Source of the DNA: an uncultured Bacteroidales bacterium
GTDB lineage: Bacteria > Bacteroidota > Bacteroidia > Bacteroidales > UBA932
DNA length: 64,000 nucleotides
Assembly (NCBI GenBank): GCA_944322585.1
Contig: CALUPB010000005.1
Span: 113,037 to 177,036 of the forward strand
Reading direction: 5' to 3'
The number at the start of each line of letters is the position of its first letter. Within the stretch, counting starts at the first letter, position 1. The notes beneath the pieces were generated by a model. It saw only the letters and a program-made list of their open reading frames with translations. It did no database searches and was not told where the DNA came from. Positions 25,901 through 35,794 of the stretch are shown piece after piece. Position numbers and translations under genes: made by a program.

Positions 25901-27415
25901 TTATTTCGGGTTGCGGACCGGTCTGGAGATATTTTCTATGTCAGTGTCCCTTTCATATACTTCTTCAGGGATGGGGAGGGTGTATGCCGGATCGTTCTCT
26001 TCCAGGACATATGTCTCCAGAACTGTAGGATTTTCGACATCTGGAGTGAAAGTGTGCGTAATGCTCGGACGGTCCCACCTTCTGAGGTCGAACCACCTGT
26101 GCCCCTCGAAACAAAGTTCCATCCTTCTCTCATCGCGCACGGCAATGATTACATTTTCCTGTGAAGCAGCGGTAAGTTCTTTATAAGTTTCCGGGGTGAA
26201 ACGGTTGCGCCTTATCATATTGATATCATCCATGGCATTCTGAAGGGTTTCCCCGCCTTTCATGGCATATGCTTCGGCCCTGTTCAGATATGCTTCGGCT
26301 GTTCTGATAGCTTGTCCATATGCATTTGTGTAGGAGGCCGAAATCGGGTTTGACTTGAATGGGCAATATCGCTTCCCCCCTCCCAGGAAACTGTTCCCGA
26401 GATATCTGATATATGCACCGTCATTGTCGTCAAACCTTAAGTCGCCGTCGATATACATTGCCCGCAGTTCTTCTGATGCAGGGAACATTCCGGCGGCTCC
26501 GGAGGCGAAATATGCGTTATTGTTGTAACCGAAAGAGAAAAGTATTTCAGGATTGTTTTTGCGGAAGAAATATTCGTTGTCTTCATCAGCCGCATCGCCG
26601 ACTCCTTCCTCTTCGAGCTTGGTGTTGAAATTCCACAGATTGGCATTTATCCCGAGGGCGGCATTCGCATAGGATATTGCACCGTCCCAGTCGTGGATGT
26701 ACAGACATATGCGGGACATGAATACGTTTGCCGCTGCAGCGTTCCATCTGTATATCGAAGAACTCTGTCCGGCTTCCTCGAACTGTGCAAGGGCATTCTC
26801 CCCGTCCGACAGTATCAGGTCATAGATTTCAGCGGCGGATACACGCTGGAACTTTTTGTTCTCAGCTCCGATAAGGTCATTGATCGGAACTCCCAATGCG
26901 TCAGGGAATTTTTCCGGATCATACGGTTCCCCATAGAGATTGACCAGCATAAAGTAGGCGAATGCCCTGACCATATGGGCCTCTGCCTTTACCTGTGCCT
27001 TTTCCTGGTCTGTGCCGTTCTTGTCATCCACATCGTACAGAATCATGTTGGCAACCAGTATCTGATGGTAATAGAATGCCCACGCCTGGTCGCTGTTCAG
27101 TGTGCCGGTTATCTGGTGTTCCGGTGACGCCTGCCAGGTGTAGTATCCGAAACCGGAGTTTCTGTTGTCAACTGAAAAAATGCCTCCCTCTGAGGCAAAT
27201 TCCTCGCAGTCGTCTGTCATGATGTCCAGATAGCTGTTGACATTGGAATCATTGGTATTGCTATATATCTCACCCGCTATCAGTTCCAGATAGTCATTCG
27301 CACTGTTGGGCCTTATCTCGTCCTGCGAATATTCCTCAAGGAATTTTCCACATGAGGAAAGGGCGAGCGTCGCTGATATGCAGGCGGCAGTTGTGTAGTA
27401 TATATGCTTTTTCAT
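25901..27415 (-). CDS. SusD/RagB family outer-membrane lipoprotein
   Basis: Surface substrate-binding partner that caps the SusC channel. 504 residues; lipoprotein signal ISATLALSSCGK; the early LEEYSQDEIRPNSANDY matches the usual SusD start. TPR-like helices in the middle (AEAHMVRAFAYFMLVNLYGEPYD) and the late FEGHRWFDLRRW are both hallmarks. It starts 11 bp after the susC stop. The partner lipoprotein and RagB-like features suggest peptide or a non-glycan ligand, but that is only a guess. Confidence 0.95.
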   Translation of the reverse strand: MKKHIYYTTAACISATLALSSCGKFLEEYSQDEIRPNSANDYLELIAGEIYSNTNDSNVNSYLDIMTDDCEEFASEGGIFSVDNRNSGFGYYTWQASPEHQITGTLNSDQAWAFYYHQILVANMILYDVDDKNGTDQEKAQVKAEAHMVRAFAYFMLVNLYGEPYDPEKFPDALGVPINDLIGAENKKFQRVSAAEIYDLILSDGENALAQFEEAGQSSSIYRWNAAAANVFMSRICLYIHDWDGAISYANAALGINANLWNFNTKLEEEGVGDAADEDNEYFFRKNNPEILFSFGYNNNAYFASGAAGMFPASEELRAMYIDGDLRFDDNDGAYIRYLGNSFLGGGKRYCPFKSNPISASYTNAYGQAIRTAEAYLNRAEAYAMKGGETLQNAMDDINMIRRNRFTPETYKELTAASQENVIIAVRDERRMELCFEGHRWFDLRRWDRPSITHTFTPDVENPTVLETYVLEENDPAYTLPIPEEVYERDTDIENISRPVRNPK

Positions 27416-27426
27416 GTCAGAATCAT

Positions 27427-30400
27427 TTAGAATGTGATGTCAAGTCCGAATGAGAATGATGCTACAGGAGGGGTGGTGATACCTATCTCTCCGAAACCGA
27501 GCTGTTCCGGATCCTGTCCGTTGAGATCCTTGGAGCAGACGAGGAAGAGGTTGTTGCCTTCTAATCTTACATTGGCGGCGCTGATGCGCAGTGCATTGCA
27601 GACTTTCTGCGGGATGGCATAGCGCAGGTACGCCGTACGCAGACGGAGAAAATCGCTTGACACTACCCTCAGGTCGCTCTGGTTGTACATCTGCCATTTG
27701 TTGTTGGCTATCTCTATTTCCCTGTCTCCGAGGAAACCGGTGGACATAGAGAGGTCATCCGTGGAAAGGGCAGGGATTACGGCCCATGCCTCGTCGCCCG
27801 GCTGGCGCCATCTGTTCACGAACTCTCCCGACATGTTCTGCTGGGGGTTAGGCAGTTCCTGTCCCGTGTTGCTGTACAGATTGTTCAGCCTCACCTTGGC
27901 GCCGAGGCTGTACGAGAAGAACAGTCCGAGGGTAAAGTTCCTGTATGAGAACGTGGTGCTGAATCCTCCCTGCATGTCAGGAATACGGTTGCCGGAATAG
28001 GAGAATACCTTGGCATACATGTCCTGTTTGGTGGCGCCTTCAGTTTCCTCGGTATCGAGGAATGTCGGAAGTCCGTCGGCGTCCAGCCCTCCGAACTTGT
28101 AGGAGAAGAACGAGTTTATCGGGTAGCCCTGCAGTACGGCGGATCCGTCCACATACTGCGAATAGGTATATTCATCCTCCATTCCTCCCTGGGTAACGAG
28201 GTTGATGTTCTTGGCCGTGTTGAAAGAGAGAGACCAGGTGAAATCCTTTGTCCTGACGGGTATGGCAGTAAGGACAAACTCGTATCCCTTGTTCATGATG
28301 TCCCCGACATTCAGGCTCATGGAAGATGTTCCGGTGGTCTGGGCCACTTCCACAGACACTATCTGGTCATTGCCTTTCTTGTAATAATACTCGAAGGTTC
28401 CGGAAAGCCTGTTCTCGAAGAGGGAGAAGTCGAGACCTATATTGTATGATACGGTCTTTTCCCATTTCAGGAACGGGTTAGGCAGTTTTGAGAGTGTGGA
28501 AATATAGTCTCCCGATATTTCATCCATGGAGCCGAGCTGGATTATCATGCTCGGGGTCTGGTCATCGGAGACATTTCCCTGGATACCGTACGATCCCCTG
28601 ACGGACAGTTCGTTCATCCACATTACATTTTCGAGGAAAGGCTCGTTCATTATGTTCCATCTTGCCGACACGGACCATATTGGGAGGAATCTCGTGCTCC
28701 GGTCCTGTCCGAACTTGTTGGAGCCGTCGGCCCTGATGTTCCCGTTGATGATATAGCGGGACTTGTAGGCATATGACAGGACACCATACCATGACAGGTA
28801 GTTGGAAAGGCTGTTGGTCACGACATCCGGAGAGTTCATGACCATATCGTTATACAGTGGCCACTGGATCGGGTCTATTGTCACGAATGTCTCTCCCCGG
28901 TCAGGGAGATATCCCCACTGGGTGGTGGAGATCCCGTCATATTTCGTGGAGCGGGCTTCGAATCCTGCTGATCCCGAAATATGGTGTCCCTTGATGTATT
29001 TGCTGTAGTCCAGCTGGAGCCGTGCCGTATAGCCGAAATTCCTTGTCTCTGAGCTTTTGAGCTCTCCTCCGTAAGGCAGGCTGCAGAACTGGTTCCTGAA
29101 AACATCTGTGTCGGGAAGAGTGATGCCATAGTCCAGTCCCCTGAGCTGTGCGGCTGCATAGGTGCGGTCATTGAACCACTCTTTGTCCGAGGTGTTGGAT
29201 GTGTTGAGGGCGAAAGTTCCGGTGGCGCGGAGCCCGTCCCAGATGGCCCATTCGAGATTGGCGTTGAAATACAGGGAATTGCTGTTCACTGTCCTGCCCG
29301 AGTTTGCTATTTCGTTGAGAATGTTGTACTGGAGCGGATTGGCATTGAAGCCCTGCTCTGCGTTGTAGTATGACAGGGTTCCGTCAGAGTTGTATGCAGG
29401 GATGGCCCTTGAGGTATTGTATGCATAGCTGTACGGGGATATGCTGGAATGCTGGTAGTCCTTGTTGGTGATGTTTCCGCGCAACTGGACTGTTCCTGTG
29501 AGCCTGGAGGCCAGTTTTGCCTGTACCTTTGCCATTATGTTGTACTGCTCCAGTCCGGTTCCCCTGACATTGGCATTCTCGTCGGTGTAGGCTCCCGACA
29601 CATAATAGTTGACCTTGTCGTCCGCTCCCGAGATGGAAAGGTTATGCTTGTGTGATACCGAGTTGTGGTAGAGCAGGTCGAACCAGTCCGTGTTCATGGT
29701 CTCGAGAGTCTGCACTCCGGAGAGGAACTGGTCATAGCTGATTTTCCTGTCGTACAGATCGAAGAGCAGGCCTTCGTAACCTACGGCAGCCGGCTCGAAA
29801 CTGTATTCAAGGCCCTTGGCCGCTATCTCCTTGGACACATCGATACGTTCCTTTGAATTCATCAGGTTGAGCTTGTTGTAGCTCGGCCGTTCAGTGACGG
29901 TCACTGTCCCCGAATAGTTGACCCTCGGCCGGCCCATCTTTCCTCTCTTGGTGGTTACCACAATGACACCGTTGGCGGCACGTACACCGTAGATGGCCGT
30001 AGCCGAAGCGTCCTTGAGGACGTCGATCTTTTCGATGTCCATCGGGTTGAGACCCGAGATCGCATTACCTATAAGATTGACATTGTCGAGATTGTTGAGC
30101 ATCTCCGTCGAGATGGAGACGGGGTCGTCGAGTATCACTCCGTCTACGACCCAGAGGGGTTCCCTGTTGCCTGAAATCGTGGATGTTCCCCTGATTCTGA
30201 CTTTCGTGGCTGCTCCCGGGGTAGATGATGAACTCAGGACAGTAAGTCCCGGAATCTTTCCCTGCAGCATGTTGTCCAGGCTCGTCGCATTTGCCTGGAG
30301 TACGTCTTCTCCTGAAATGGAAGCGACAGACGAGGTGGACATCCTCCTGTCTATTCTCTGATAACCGGTGTTGATGATGGCGCCGACCAAAGCGGCCAGC

Positions 30401-30746
30401 TCGTCCTCCATCTCTACTTCATAATAGTCTTTGGTGCATCTGATTTCCTGTGTAAGTTTACCTATGCAGGAAAATACCAGAACCGGGGTTTCCACCCCCC
30501 CGTAGCGACTTGCAGTCTGAATTTCCCGTTGTCGTCAGTCAGGGTTCCGTTGGTCGTTCCCTTGACCATGACGGCAATTCCCGGGGCAGGCTCTCCGTTC
30601 TGGTCAGTGACCGTTCCGGTGACTGTCCTGACGGACTCTCCCTTCCGCTCCTGTGACGATGCGGTGAAAGTAAATGCAGAGAGTGTCGCCAGGATGGCGG
30701 CTATCAGAACGATACTCCGCCCTAAAATCTGTAGGCTCTTGCTCAT
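27427..30746 (-). CDS. SusC/RagA family TonB-dependent receptor, frame broken at a poly-G tract
   Basis: Outer-membrane importer. The first 82 codons (from 30746) encode a signal peptide and most of a carboxypeptidase-like domain (TVTDQNGEPAPGIAVMVKGT, DDNGKFRLQVATGG). The frame then breaks at a run of seven G (seven C at 30495-30501 on the plus strand). Everything after it lies in another frame: TPVLVFSCIGKLTQEI, the plug VLQANATSLDNMLQGKIPG and the full 22-strand barrel. One extra G would restore a normal protein of about 1,106 residues, and the restored junction reads as a standard SusC sequence. The gene may be switched off by slippage, be a recent mutant, or reflect a read error. All other parts look intact. 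Confidence 0.9.
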
Positions 30747-30818
30747 ACTCGATTAATTTAGGTGAATAATAATATGGGAATACACATTTGCATGTTTTCC
30801 GGGTTTACACACAGCCGA

Positions 30819-30850
30819 CAAATTTATAAAAACTTTTCGCCAGAATCAAT
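30819..30850 (-). promoter_or_regulatory. Probable susC promoter
   Basis: On the minus strand TAAATTTG (30819-30826) is preceded at 20 nt by ATTG (30847-30850), close to the consensus TTTG-N19-21-TAnnTTTG. It lies about 75 bp upstream of the susC start. Confidence 0.6.
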
Positions 30851-31084
30851 GTTTTGGTCGCTGAAAATATCATTTTGTCAGGTAAATCAACAGACGGGTC
30901 TGATAATGAATTCGCGTTTAGTGAAATAAACTAATTTTATTTCATCAGTCTTCCTGCCGGGCATTTGCTGATATGCAGGCATATATAAAACAAGTGTCAT
31001 ATGTCGGTTTTTATACTTTTTTATGAGAAGAATCGGACGTCAAAATATTTTTTACACAAGTCAATAAAATTTAATCCATACTAA
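30851..31084. other. AT-rich spacer between divergent SusC and lipoprotein genes
   Basis: The full gene-free stretch is 30747-31196. Apart from the two promoters, I see no ORF, no hairpin and no RNA motif. The region is clearly richer in A and T than its neighbours and may hold regulator sites I cannot recognise. Confidence 0.5.
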
Positions 31085-31115
31085 TTTGTAAAAATGTTTT
31101 ATTTATCTAAATTTG
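31085..31115 (+). promoter_or_regulatory. Consensus promoter of the plus-strand surface-protein operon
   Basis: TTTG at 31085-31088, a 19-nt spacer and TAAATTTG at 31108-31115 match the full Bacteroidota sigma consensus. The start codon at 31197 would then have a leader of about 75 nt. This is the best promoter in the window. Confidence 0.8.
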
Positions 31116-31196
31116 CTGCCGAAAGTGGGTGGTTTTGTAACAATTTGTTAACAAATGACCCAAAGCAGAAACAAACGTTTATTAAACAATACTATT

Positions 31197-34100
31197 ATGA
31201 AAATCGGAAAATTATTTCTTTGCGTGATTGCATCGGCAGCAGTGCTTGCAGGATGTAAAGAAAAGGAAGAGGATCTCGGAGTGCCGAAGATTTCGGTAAG
31301 CGAGTCTTCTATTGAATTTGATGAAACAGGGGGGGCAGAATTTGCCAGGATTATATCCCTTAATTCATCACGTGACTGGTCGGTTGCCTTCGATCCGGAG
31401 GATGCATCCAAATGGCTGACAGTCACTCCTGACAATGGCGGCGCTTCCGCCGACCCTCAGGAAATCACAATCTATCCTGAACCGAACCCAGGTGTGGACA
31501 GGACCGCCAAAGTTATTTTCTCCACTTCTACAGTCTCTACTGAAATCACTGTGACGCAGGCAGGCGAGATAGGGGACGCCAATGTGTATTTCAATGATTT
31601 CGACAAGACTCCTGCAGAAAAAACTTATGGAAATGAGGGCAAGAGCTGGCCATATCTCGATCAGTCGGATTGCTGGCAGAACCAGACCGGTTCCGGCGCG
31701 TCTTCAGTGACTTACGGGTATGCAAGTGCATCGGCCAGAAATAACCTTCCTTCGAACGAGGGTAATTACGAAGGTTCCGGCGTAAACAATATTCTGTTCG
31801 GTTCATCGTCCTATTTCCAGGTAAGCAATATCACCCTTGACGGGGAAAATCTGAATTATACTCTTTCTTTCGGTACGATCAGAAATGAATACGAAGCCGA
31901 AGACAATACTTTCAATCCGGAAGAATTCCATGTCTATATAAGCGATACCGGCGAGAAGTGGGTAGAACTCGAATATGCTTTCGCCGACGGTTTCCAGGAT
32001 GACACATGGGACCTCGCGTCGTCGACATTCACTGTACCGGAAGGGACGAAGGCCCTGTATCTGTATTTCACTTCGGATATTGCAAGCAGTCATCGTATAG
32101 ATGACCTTTCTCTCGCAATTTCCGTCGAAGAAGGAACCAAGATAGACTTCTCCCAGGGTGTCGAGATCGGCCCGGGCGGTGGAGACGATCCGGCTCCGGT
32201 ACCTGACGATGCCGTTTACTACAATGATTTCGACAAGGAGGCAGCAACGGAAGGCAGCACTGGATGGCCATATGCAGACAGTTTCGATGGAGCACGAAAT
32301 GACCAGGGGACAGGAGCAGGCTCAGTAACATTCGAGAGTTATAACACATCTGTCCGGACTTCCGGCGCTTCCGATTCTCATTCGGATTATGCCGGTTCCG
32401 GAACCAATAACATTTTCTTCGGGAAAGACAATGCATGGTTCCGTATAAATAATATAACCCTTGACGGCTCTGTGAGCGATTACACTTTGTCATTCGGATC
32501 AGAGAAATTCGGATACGATATTGACAATACTTTCAATCCGGAAGAATTCAAGGTGTATTTGAGTGATGACGGTGAAAAATGGGTCGAGATAGAGTATGCT
32601 TTTCCTGAAGGCTTTAAGGAAGCCACGTGGGATCTTGCTTCATTCACATTTACCGTTCCGTCGGGGACAACGGCTCTTTATATCCATTTTACGGCCAGTG
32701 TTGCAAGTGTATACAGAATTGATGATGTATCACTCGTACCTTCAGAGACGGCCGGCACTTCAATCGACTTTTCTGCCGGTGGTCCTATCGGAGGCGGAGA
32801 GGTTACTCCGAGCCTTTCGGTAGATCCTGAGAACCAGAATGTTGCGGCAGAGGGAGGTGACTATACCTTTACTGTGACTGCTTCTGAAGGAGTGACATGG
32901 CAGGCCACTACTGATGTTGAGTATGTTACAATCAAGGATTTGACCACAGTGACCGGGAACGGAACGGTCGAGGTGAGTGTTCTTCCTAATGAAGGTGAAG
33001 CCAGAACCGCCACGATTACGATTGCTTCAACGGATGCAAATGACGGGGTCTCACCGGTAACCGTGACGATAAATCAGGCCGGGGCCGGTCCTGTGGAGGG
33101 TATGACAATAGAACAGGTATGGGCTGCTGCAGATGGCGATAATGTGACAACCGGAGAGGTACAGGTGGTTGCGAAGACGAAATCCGGTTTCCTTATTTCC
33201 GATGAGACGGGAAGTATATATGTCTATGGTTCCAATGCGGCCGGGCAGGTAGCCATCGGAGACATGATAAGTCTTTCCGGAGAACGTGATGAGTATAATG
33301 GCCTTCATCAGATCCGGGCATCGGAAGTCATGCCGGCAGGGTCAGGCCAGGTTTCATATCCTGCCCCGACAGAGTATACTGCCGACAATGCATCCGAACT
33401 GTCAGGAACCACTGATGTCGTGTATATTACATATGAGGGAGAACTGTCCGTCAGCGGCAATTATGTAAATGTGGAACTTGTAGGAGCAAGCAGTTCCACT
33501 CCGACTATGAGCCTGTATTATCTTCCGGATTCTTTCAATGCCGATGGAATGAATGGCAAGATGGTAAAGGTTACCGGATATTATATTTATACGAGCGGAG
33601 GCAGATACCTGAATACGATTGTGACTGCATTGGAAGAATCGACCACTCCGTATCTTAACCTTTCGGAGACGATGAAGAATGTCGGTGCGGCTGCCGGGTC
33701 GTTCACATTCAATGTCTCATCGAATGTAGATTGGACTGTATCGTCTTCGGATGCGACCAATTTCTCTGTTGATCCCGCATCCGGTTCAAATGACGGTACC
33801 GTTACCGTGACATATACGGAAAATACGGGGACTGATGTAAGGCCGGCAACCATTACCGTAACATACGGCAGCGAAAGCAAGACCTTGACTGTAAACCAGT
33901 CTGCACCGCTTCCGGCAGGCAGTAACTGGACTTTAGTGACATCGGCGTCAGACATAACTACAGGAGGTGAATATGTGATTTTATGTGATTTCTCTAATGT
34001 GTCCGGGAAATCAGGAGTATGGGCTCTTAATACGGCTGAAGCTACAACCAAAGGCAGTGCGGGGGCAACAGACATATCCACAGTTGGCATGACAGAATCT

Positions 34101-34430
34101 TCCGGTATTCTGGAAGGAGTGACAGATGATTATGTATGGACTTTCACGGCAAGTGGAGATGGATTTACTATTAATCCTAAGACTAATGCAGCACTCGGAT
34201 TGGGTTCAATAGCAGATAATAACGGATTGAGGGTAAATACAGACAGTAAAGATCAGGTATGGCAATTGACTGATGTTTCAGATTCATGGGGTTGGGAAAT
34301 CATGACGCAAGATAGTGGAGGAGATTCCCGATATCTCTGTGGATACGAAACTGATAACTGGAGAACTTACAAAGCTATAAATTCATGTCAGACCAAGAAT
34401 TGGACTATTAGGATCTATAAATTAAATTAA
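31197..34430 (+). CDS. Multidomain surface lipoprotein: BACON, two choice-of-anchor-J-like modules, OB-fold
   Basis: 1,077 residues. The lipoprotein signal VIASAAVLAGCKEK fixes the ATG at 31197 over the open frame from 31155. In order: a BACON-like domain (about residues 30-125) and two tandem homologous modules of about 195 residues. Each module starts VYFNDFDK or VYYNDFDK and contains DNTFNPEEF and a late RIDDLSL or RIDDVSL, as in choice-of-anchor-J domains. Then come a second BACON (ending VTINQAG), an OB-fold/DUF5689-like domain (VWAAADGDNVTTGEVQVVAK), a third BACON (ending LTVNQSA) and an unassigned C-terminal domain. BACON domains bind glycans or act as spacers; OB-folds often bind nucleic acid. 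Followed by a terminator, then the nuclease gene. Domain names rest on pattern recognition. Confidence 0.8.
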   Translation: MKIGKLFLCVIASAAVLAGCKEKEEDLGVPKISVSESSIEFDETGGAEFARIISLNSSRDWSVAFDPEDASKWLTVTPDNGGASADPQEITIYPEPNPGVDRTAKVIFSTSTVSTEITVTQAGEIGDANVYFNDFDKTPAEKTYGNEGKSWPYLDQSDCWQNQTGSGASSVTYGYASASARNNLPSNEGNYEGSGVNNILFGSSSYFQVSNITLDGENLNYTLSFGTIRNEYEAEDNTFNPEEFHVYISDTGEKWVELEYAFADGFQDDTWDLASSTFTVPEGTKALYLYFTSDIASSHRIDDLSLAISVEEGTKIDFSQGVEIGPGGGDDPAPVPDDAVYYNDFDKEAATEGSTGWPYADSFDGARNDQGTGAGSVTFESYNTSVRTSGASDSHSDYAGSGTNNIFFGKDNAWFRINNITLDGSVSDYTLSFGSEKFGYDIDNTFNPEEFKVYLSDDGEKWVEIEYAFPEGFKEATWDLASFTFTVPSGTTALYIHFTASVASVYRIDDVSLVPSETAGTSIDFSAGGPIGGGEVTPSLSVDPENQNVAAEGGDYTFTVTASEGVTWQATTDVEYVTIKDLTTVTGNGTVEVSVLPNEGEARTATITIASTDANDGVSPVTVTINQAGAGPVEGMTIEQVWAAADGDNVTTGEVQVVAKTKSGFLISDETGSIYVYGSNAAGQVAIGDMISLSGERDEYNGLHQIRASEVMPAGSGQVSYPAPTEYTADNASELSGTTDVVYITYEGELSVSGNYVNVELVGASSSTPTMSLYYLPDSFNADGMNGKMVKVTGYYIYTSGGRYLNTIVTALEESTTPYLNLSETMKNVGAAAGSFTFNVSSNVDWTVSSSDATNFSVDPASGSNDGTVTVTYTENTGTDVRPATITVTYGSESKTLTVNQSAPLPAGSNWTLVTSASDITTGGEYVILCDFSNVSGKSGVWALNTAEATTKGSAGATDISTVGMTESSGILEGVTDDYVWTFTASGDGFTINPKTNAALGLGSIADNNGLRVNTDSKDQVWQLTDVSDSWGWEIMTQDSGGDSRYLCGYETDNWRTYKAINSCQTKNWTIRIYKLN

Positions 34431-34450
34431 GCCAAGATTGTATTAATATT

Positions 34451-34485
34451 CCAAAGGGAAGTCCGGAATACGGACTCCCCTTTGG
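34451..34485 (+). terminator. Terminator or attenuator after the surface lipoprotein
   Basis: A 15-bp stem with one mismatch (34451-34465 with 34471-34485), a 5-nt loop and a following T-rich stretch, 20 bp after the stop. The nuclease gene starts 31 bp later with no clear promoter, so partial read-through is likely. Confidence 0.75.
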
Positions 34486-34516
34486 TTTCTCTAATAACAT
34501 TGTTTGTATCAGTAAA

Positions 34517-35701
34517 TTGAAAAAATTTCTTTTATATTTTTCATTGCTCGGGCTTATCCTTTCTTCGGGTTCTTGCGAGAAGCAGCTGAAGGGAGACATT
34601 GCCGTGTCGGTGGCGAGGTCTGAGGCAGATAGCGGGGCCGGAAGCCATATAGTGACGGTCAGGGCAGAGGGGGAATGGTTCCTGTCCCTGTATTTTGCGG
34701 ACGGGGCCGAGCCTTGGGCCGAGTTGAGCGAAACCCAGGGGAGCGGTAACAGCAGCAGGGTGATCCTCAAGTATGGGGAGAACACATCCTACAGTTCAAG
34801 GTCCGTGATGCTCATCCTTACAAGTGCAGGGCAGGATGTGTCCTGCACGTTTGTCCAGGACGGTATTCCGAGTGAAGAGGATCCTGACCCTGATCCAGGC
34901 GGAGGCGGTGAATCCGATTCGTCAGCGGCACCGGGCTGGATGGAGCTTCCTGCCATGAGCGAAGAGGACGGTCTCAGGTTCGTGACGCACGATATGACTG
35001 TAGGCGGCATCAGGACAAGAAACTATTCCCTGTATTGGGACAAAGACAATCTTGTTGCCCACTGGGTGGCTTATCCGCTGAACAACTGGACTATCGGCAC
35101 CGAGGATGTCGGGCGTACGGATGCATGGGGATACGACCCGGAGATACCGCGCGACGAACAGCCGAGACTTGACAGAGGATTCGGCGGCAACGGTTATGAC
35201 AGGGGGCATCAGATCCCTTCCGCCGACAGGCAGAACCGTGCCTCCAACCGCGAGACTTTCTATTTTTCGAACATGACACCGCAGATCGGAGCCGGTTTCA
35301 ACCAGAATATCTGGGCGAAATTCGAGGAGACAGTACGTTCATGGGCCGGCAGGTCGGACACTCTTTATGTCGTGACCGGCTGTGTCGTGGAAGGAAGTAC
35401 TAAGTATGCGACCGATAATGACGGGGAGAGGGTCACGGTTCCGGTAGGATATTTCAAGGCATTCCTGAGATATCAGAGGAATTCTACTATCGGATTTGCC
35501 GATTATGCAGGAGCGGCATTTTATCTTGAGCATAGAACCTATTCGGAAAACAACGTTACTCAAGATATGTCCATGTCTATCGATGATCTGGAAAAATTGA
35601 CGGGCATAGACTTTTTCGTAAACCTTCCTGACGCGATAGGTGAGACGGCAGCGGCCAATGTGGAGAAACAGTCTCCGGCTTCAGTCGGATGGTGGTGGTG
35701 A
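34517..35701 (+). CDS. DNA/RNA non-specific endonuclease lipoprotein (NUC1/DRGH family)
   Basis: Cuts DNA and RNA without sequence specificity, here probably on the cell surface or outside. The active site DRGHQIPSADRQNR holds the catalytic histidine, and the metal-binding Asn region FYFSNMTPQIGAGFNQNIW is present. A lipoprotein signal MKKFLLYFSLLGLILSSGSC starts at a TTG codon (34517); no in-frame ATG gives a signal peptide. Residues 27-118 look like a BACON-type module with the typical ending VSCTFVQDG. An acidic, Gly-rich linker (DPDPDPGGGG) joins it to the nuclease. Length 394. Second gene of the plus-strand block. Confidence 0.92.
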   Translation: MKKFLLYFSLLGLILSSGSCEKQLKGDIAVSVARSEADSGAGSHIVTVRAEGEWFLSLYFADGAEPWAELSETQGSGNSSRVILKYGENTSYSSRSVMLILTSAGQDVSCTFVQDGIPSEEDPDPDPGGGGESDSSAAPGWMELPAMSEEDGLRFVTHDMTVGGIRTRNYSLYWDKDNLVAHWVAYPLNNWTIGTEDVGRTDAWGYDPEIPRDEQPRLDRGFGGNGYDRGHQIPSADRQNRASNRETFYFSNMTPQIGAGFNQNIWAKFEETVRSWAGRSDTLYVVTGCVVEGSTKYATDNDGERVTVPVGYFKAFLRYQRNSTIGFADYAGAAFYLEHRTYSENNVTQDMSMSIDDLEKLTGIDFFVNLPDAIGETAAANVEKQSPASVGWWW

Positions 35702-35794
35702 CGCAGAGCCGACAGTAAAGGGCATTTGCGGGAGATGCCGGACATGTCGCAGAGTATTACAGTATGAAAATGATTGATGACTAATAATAATCCA

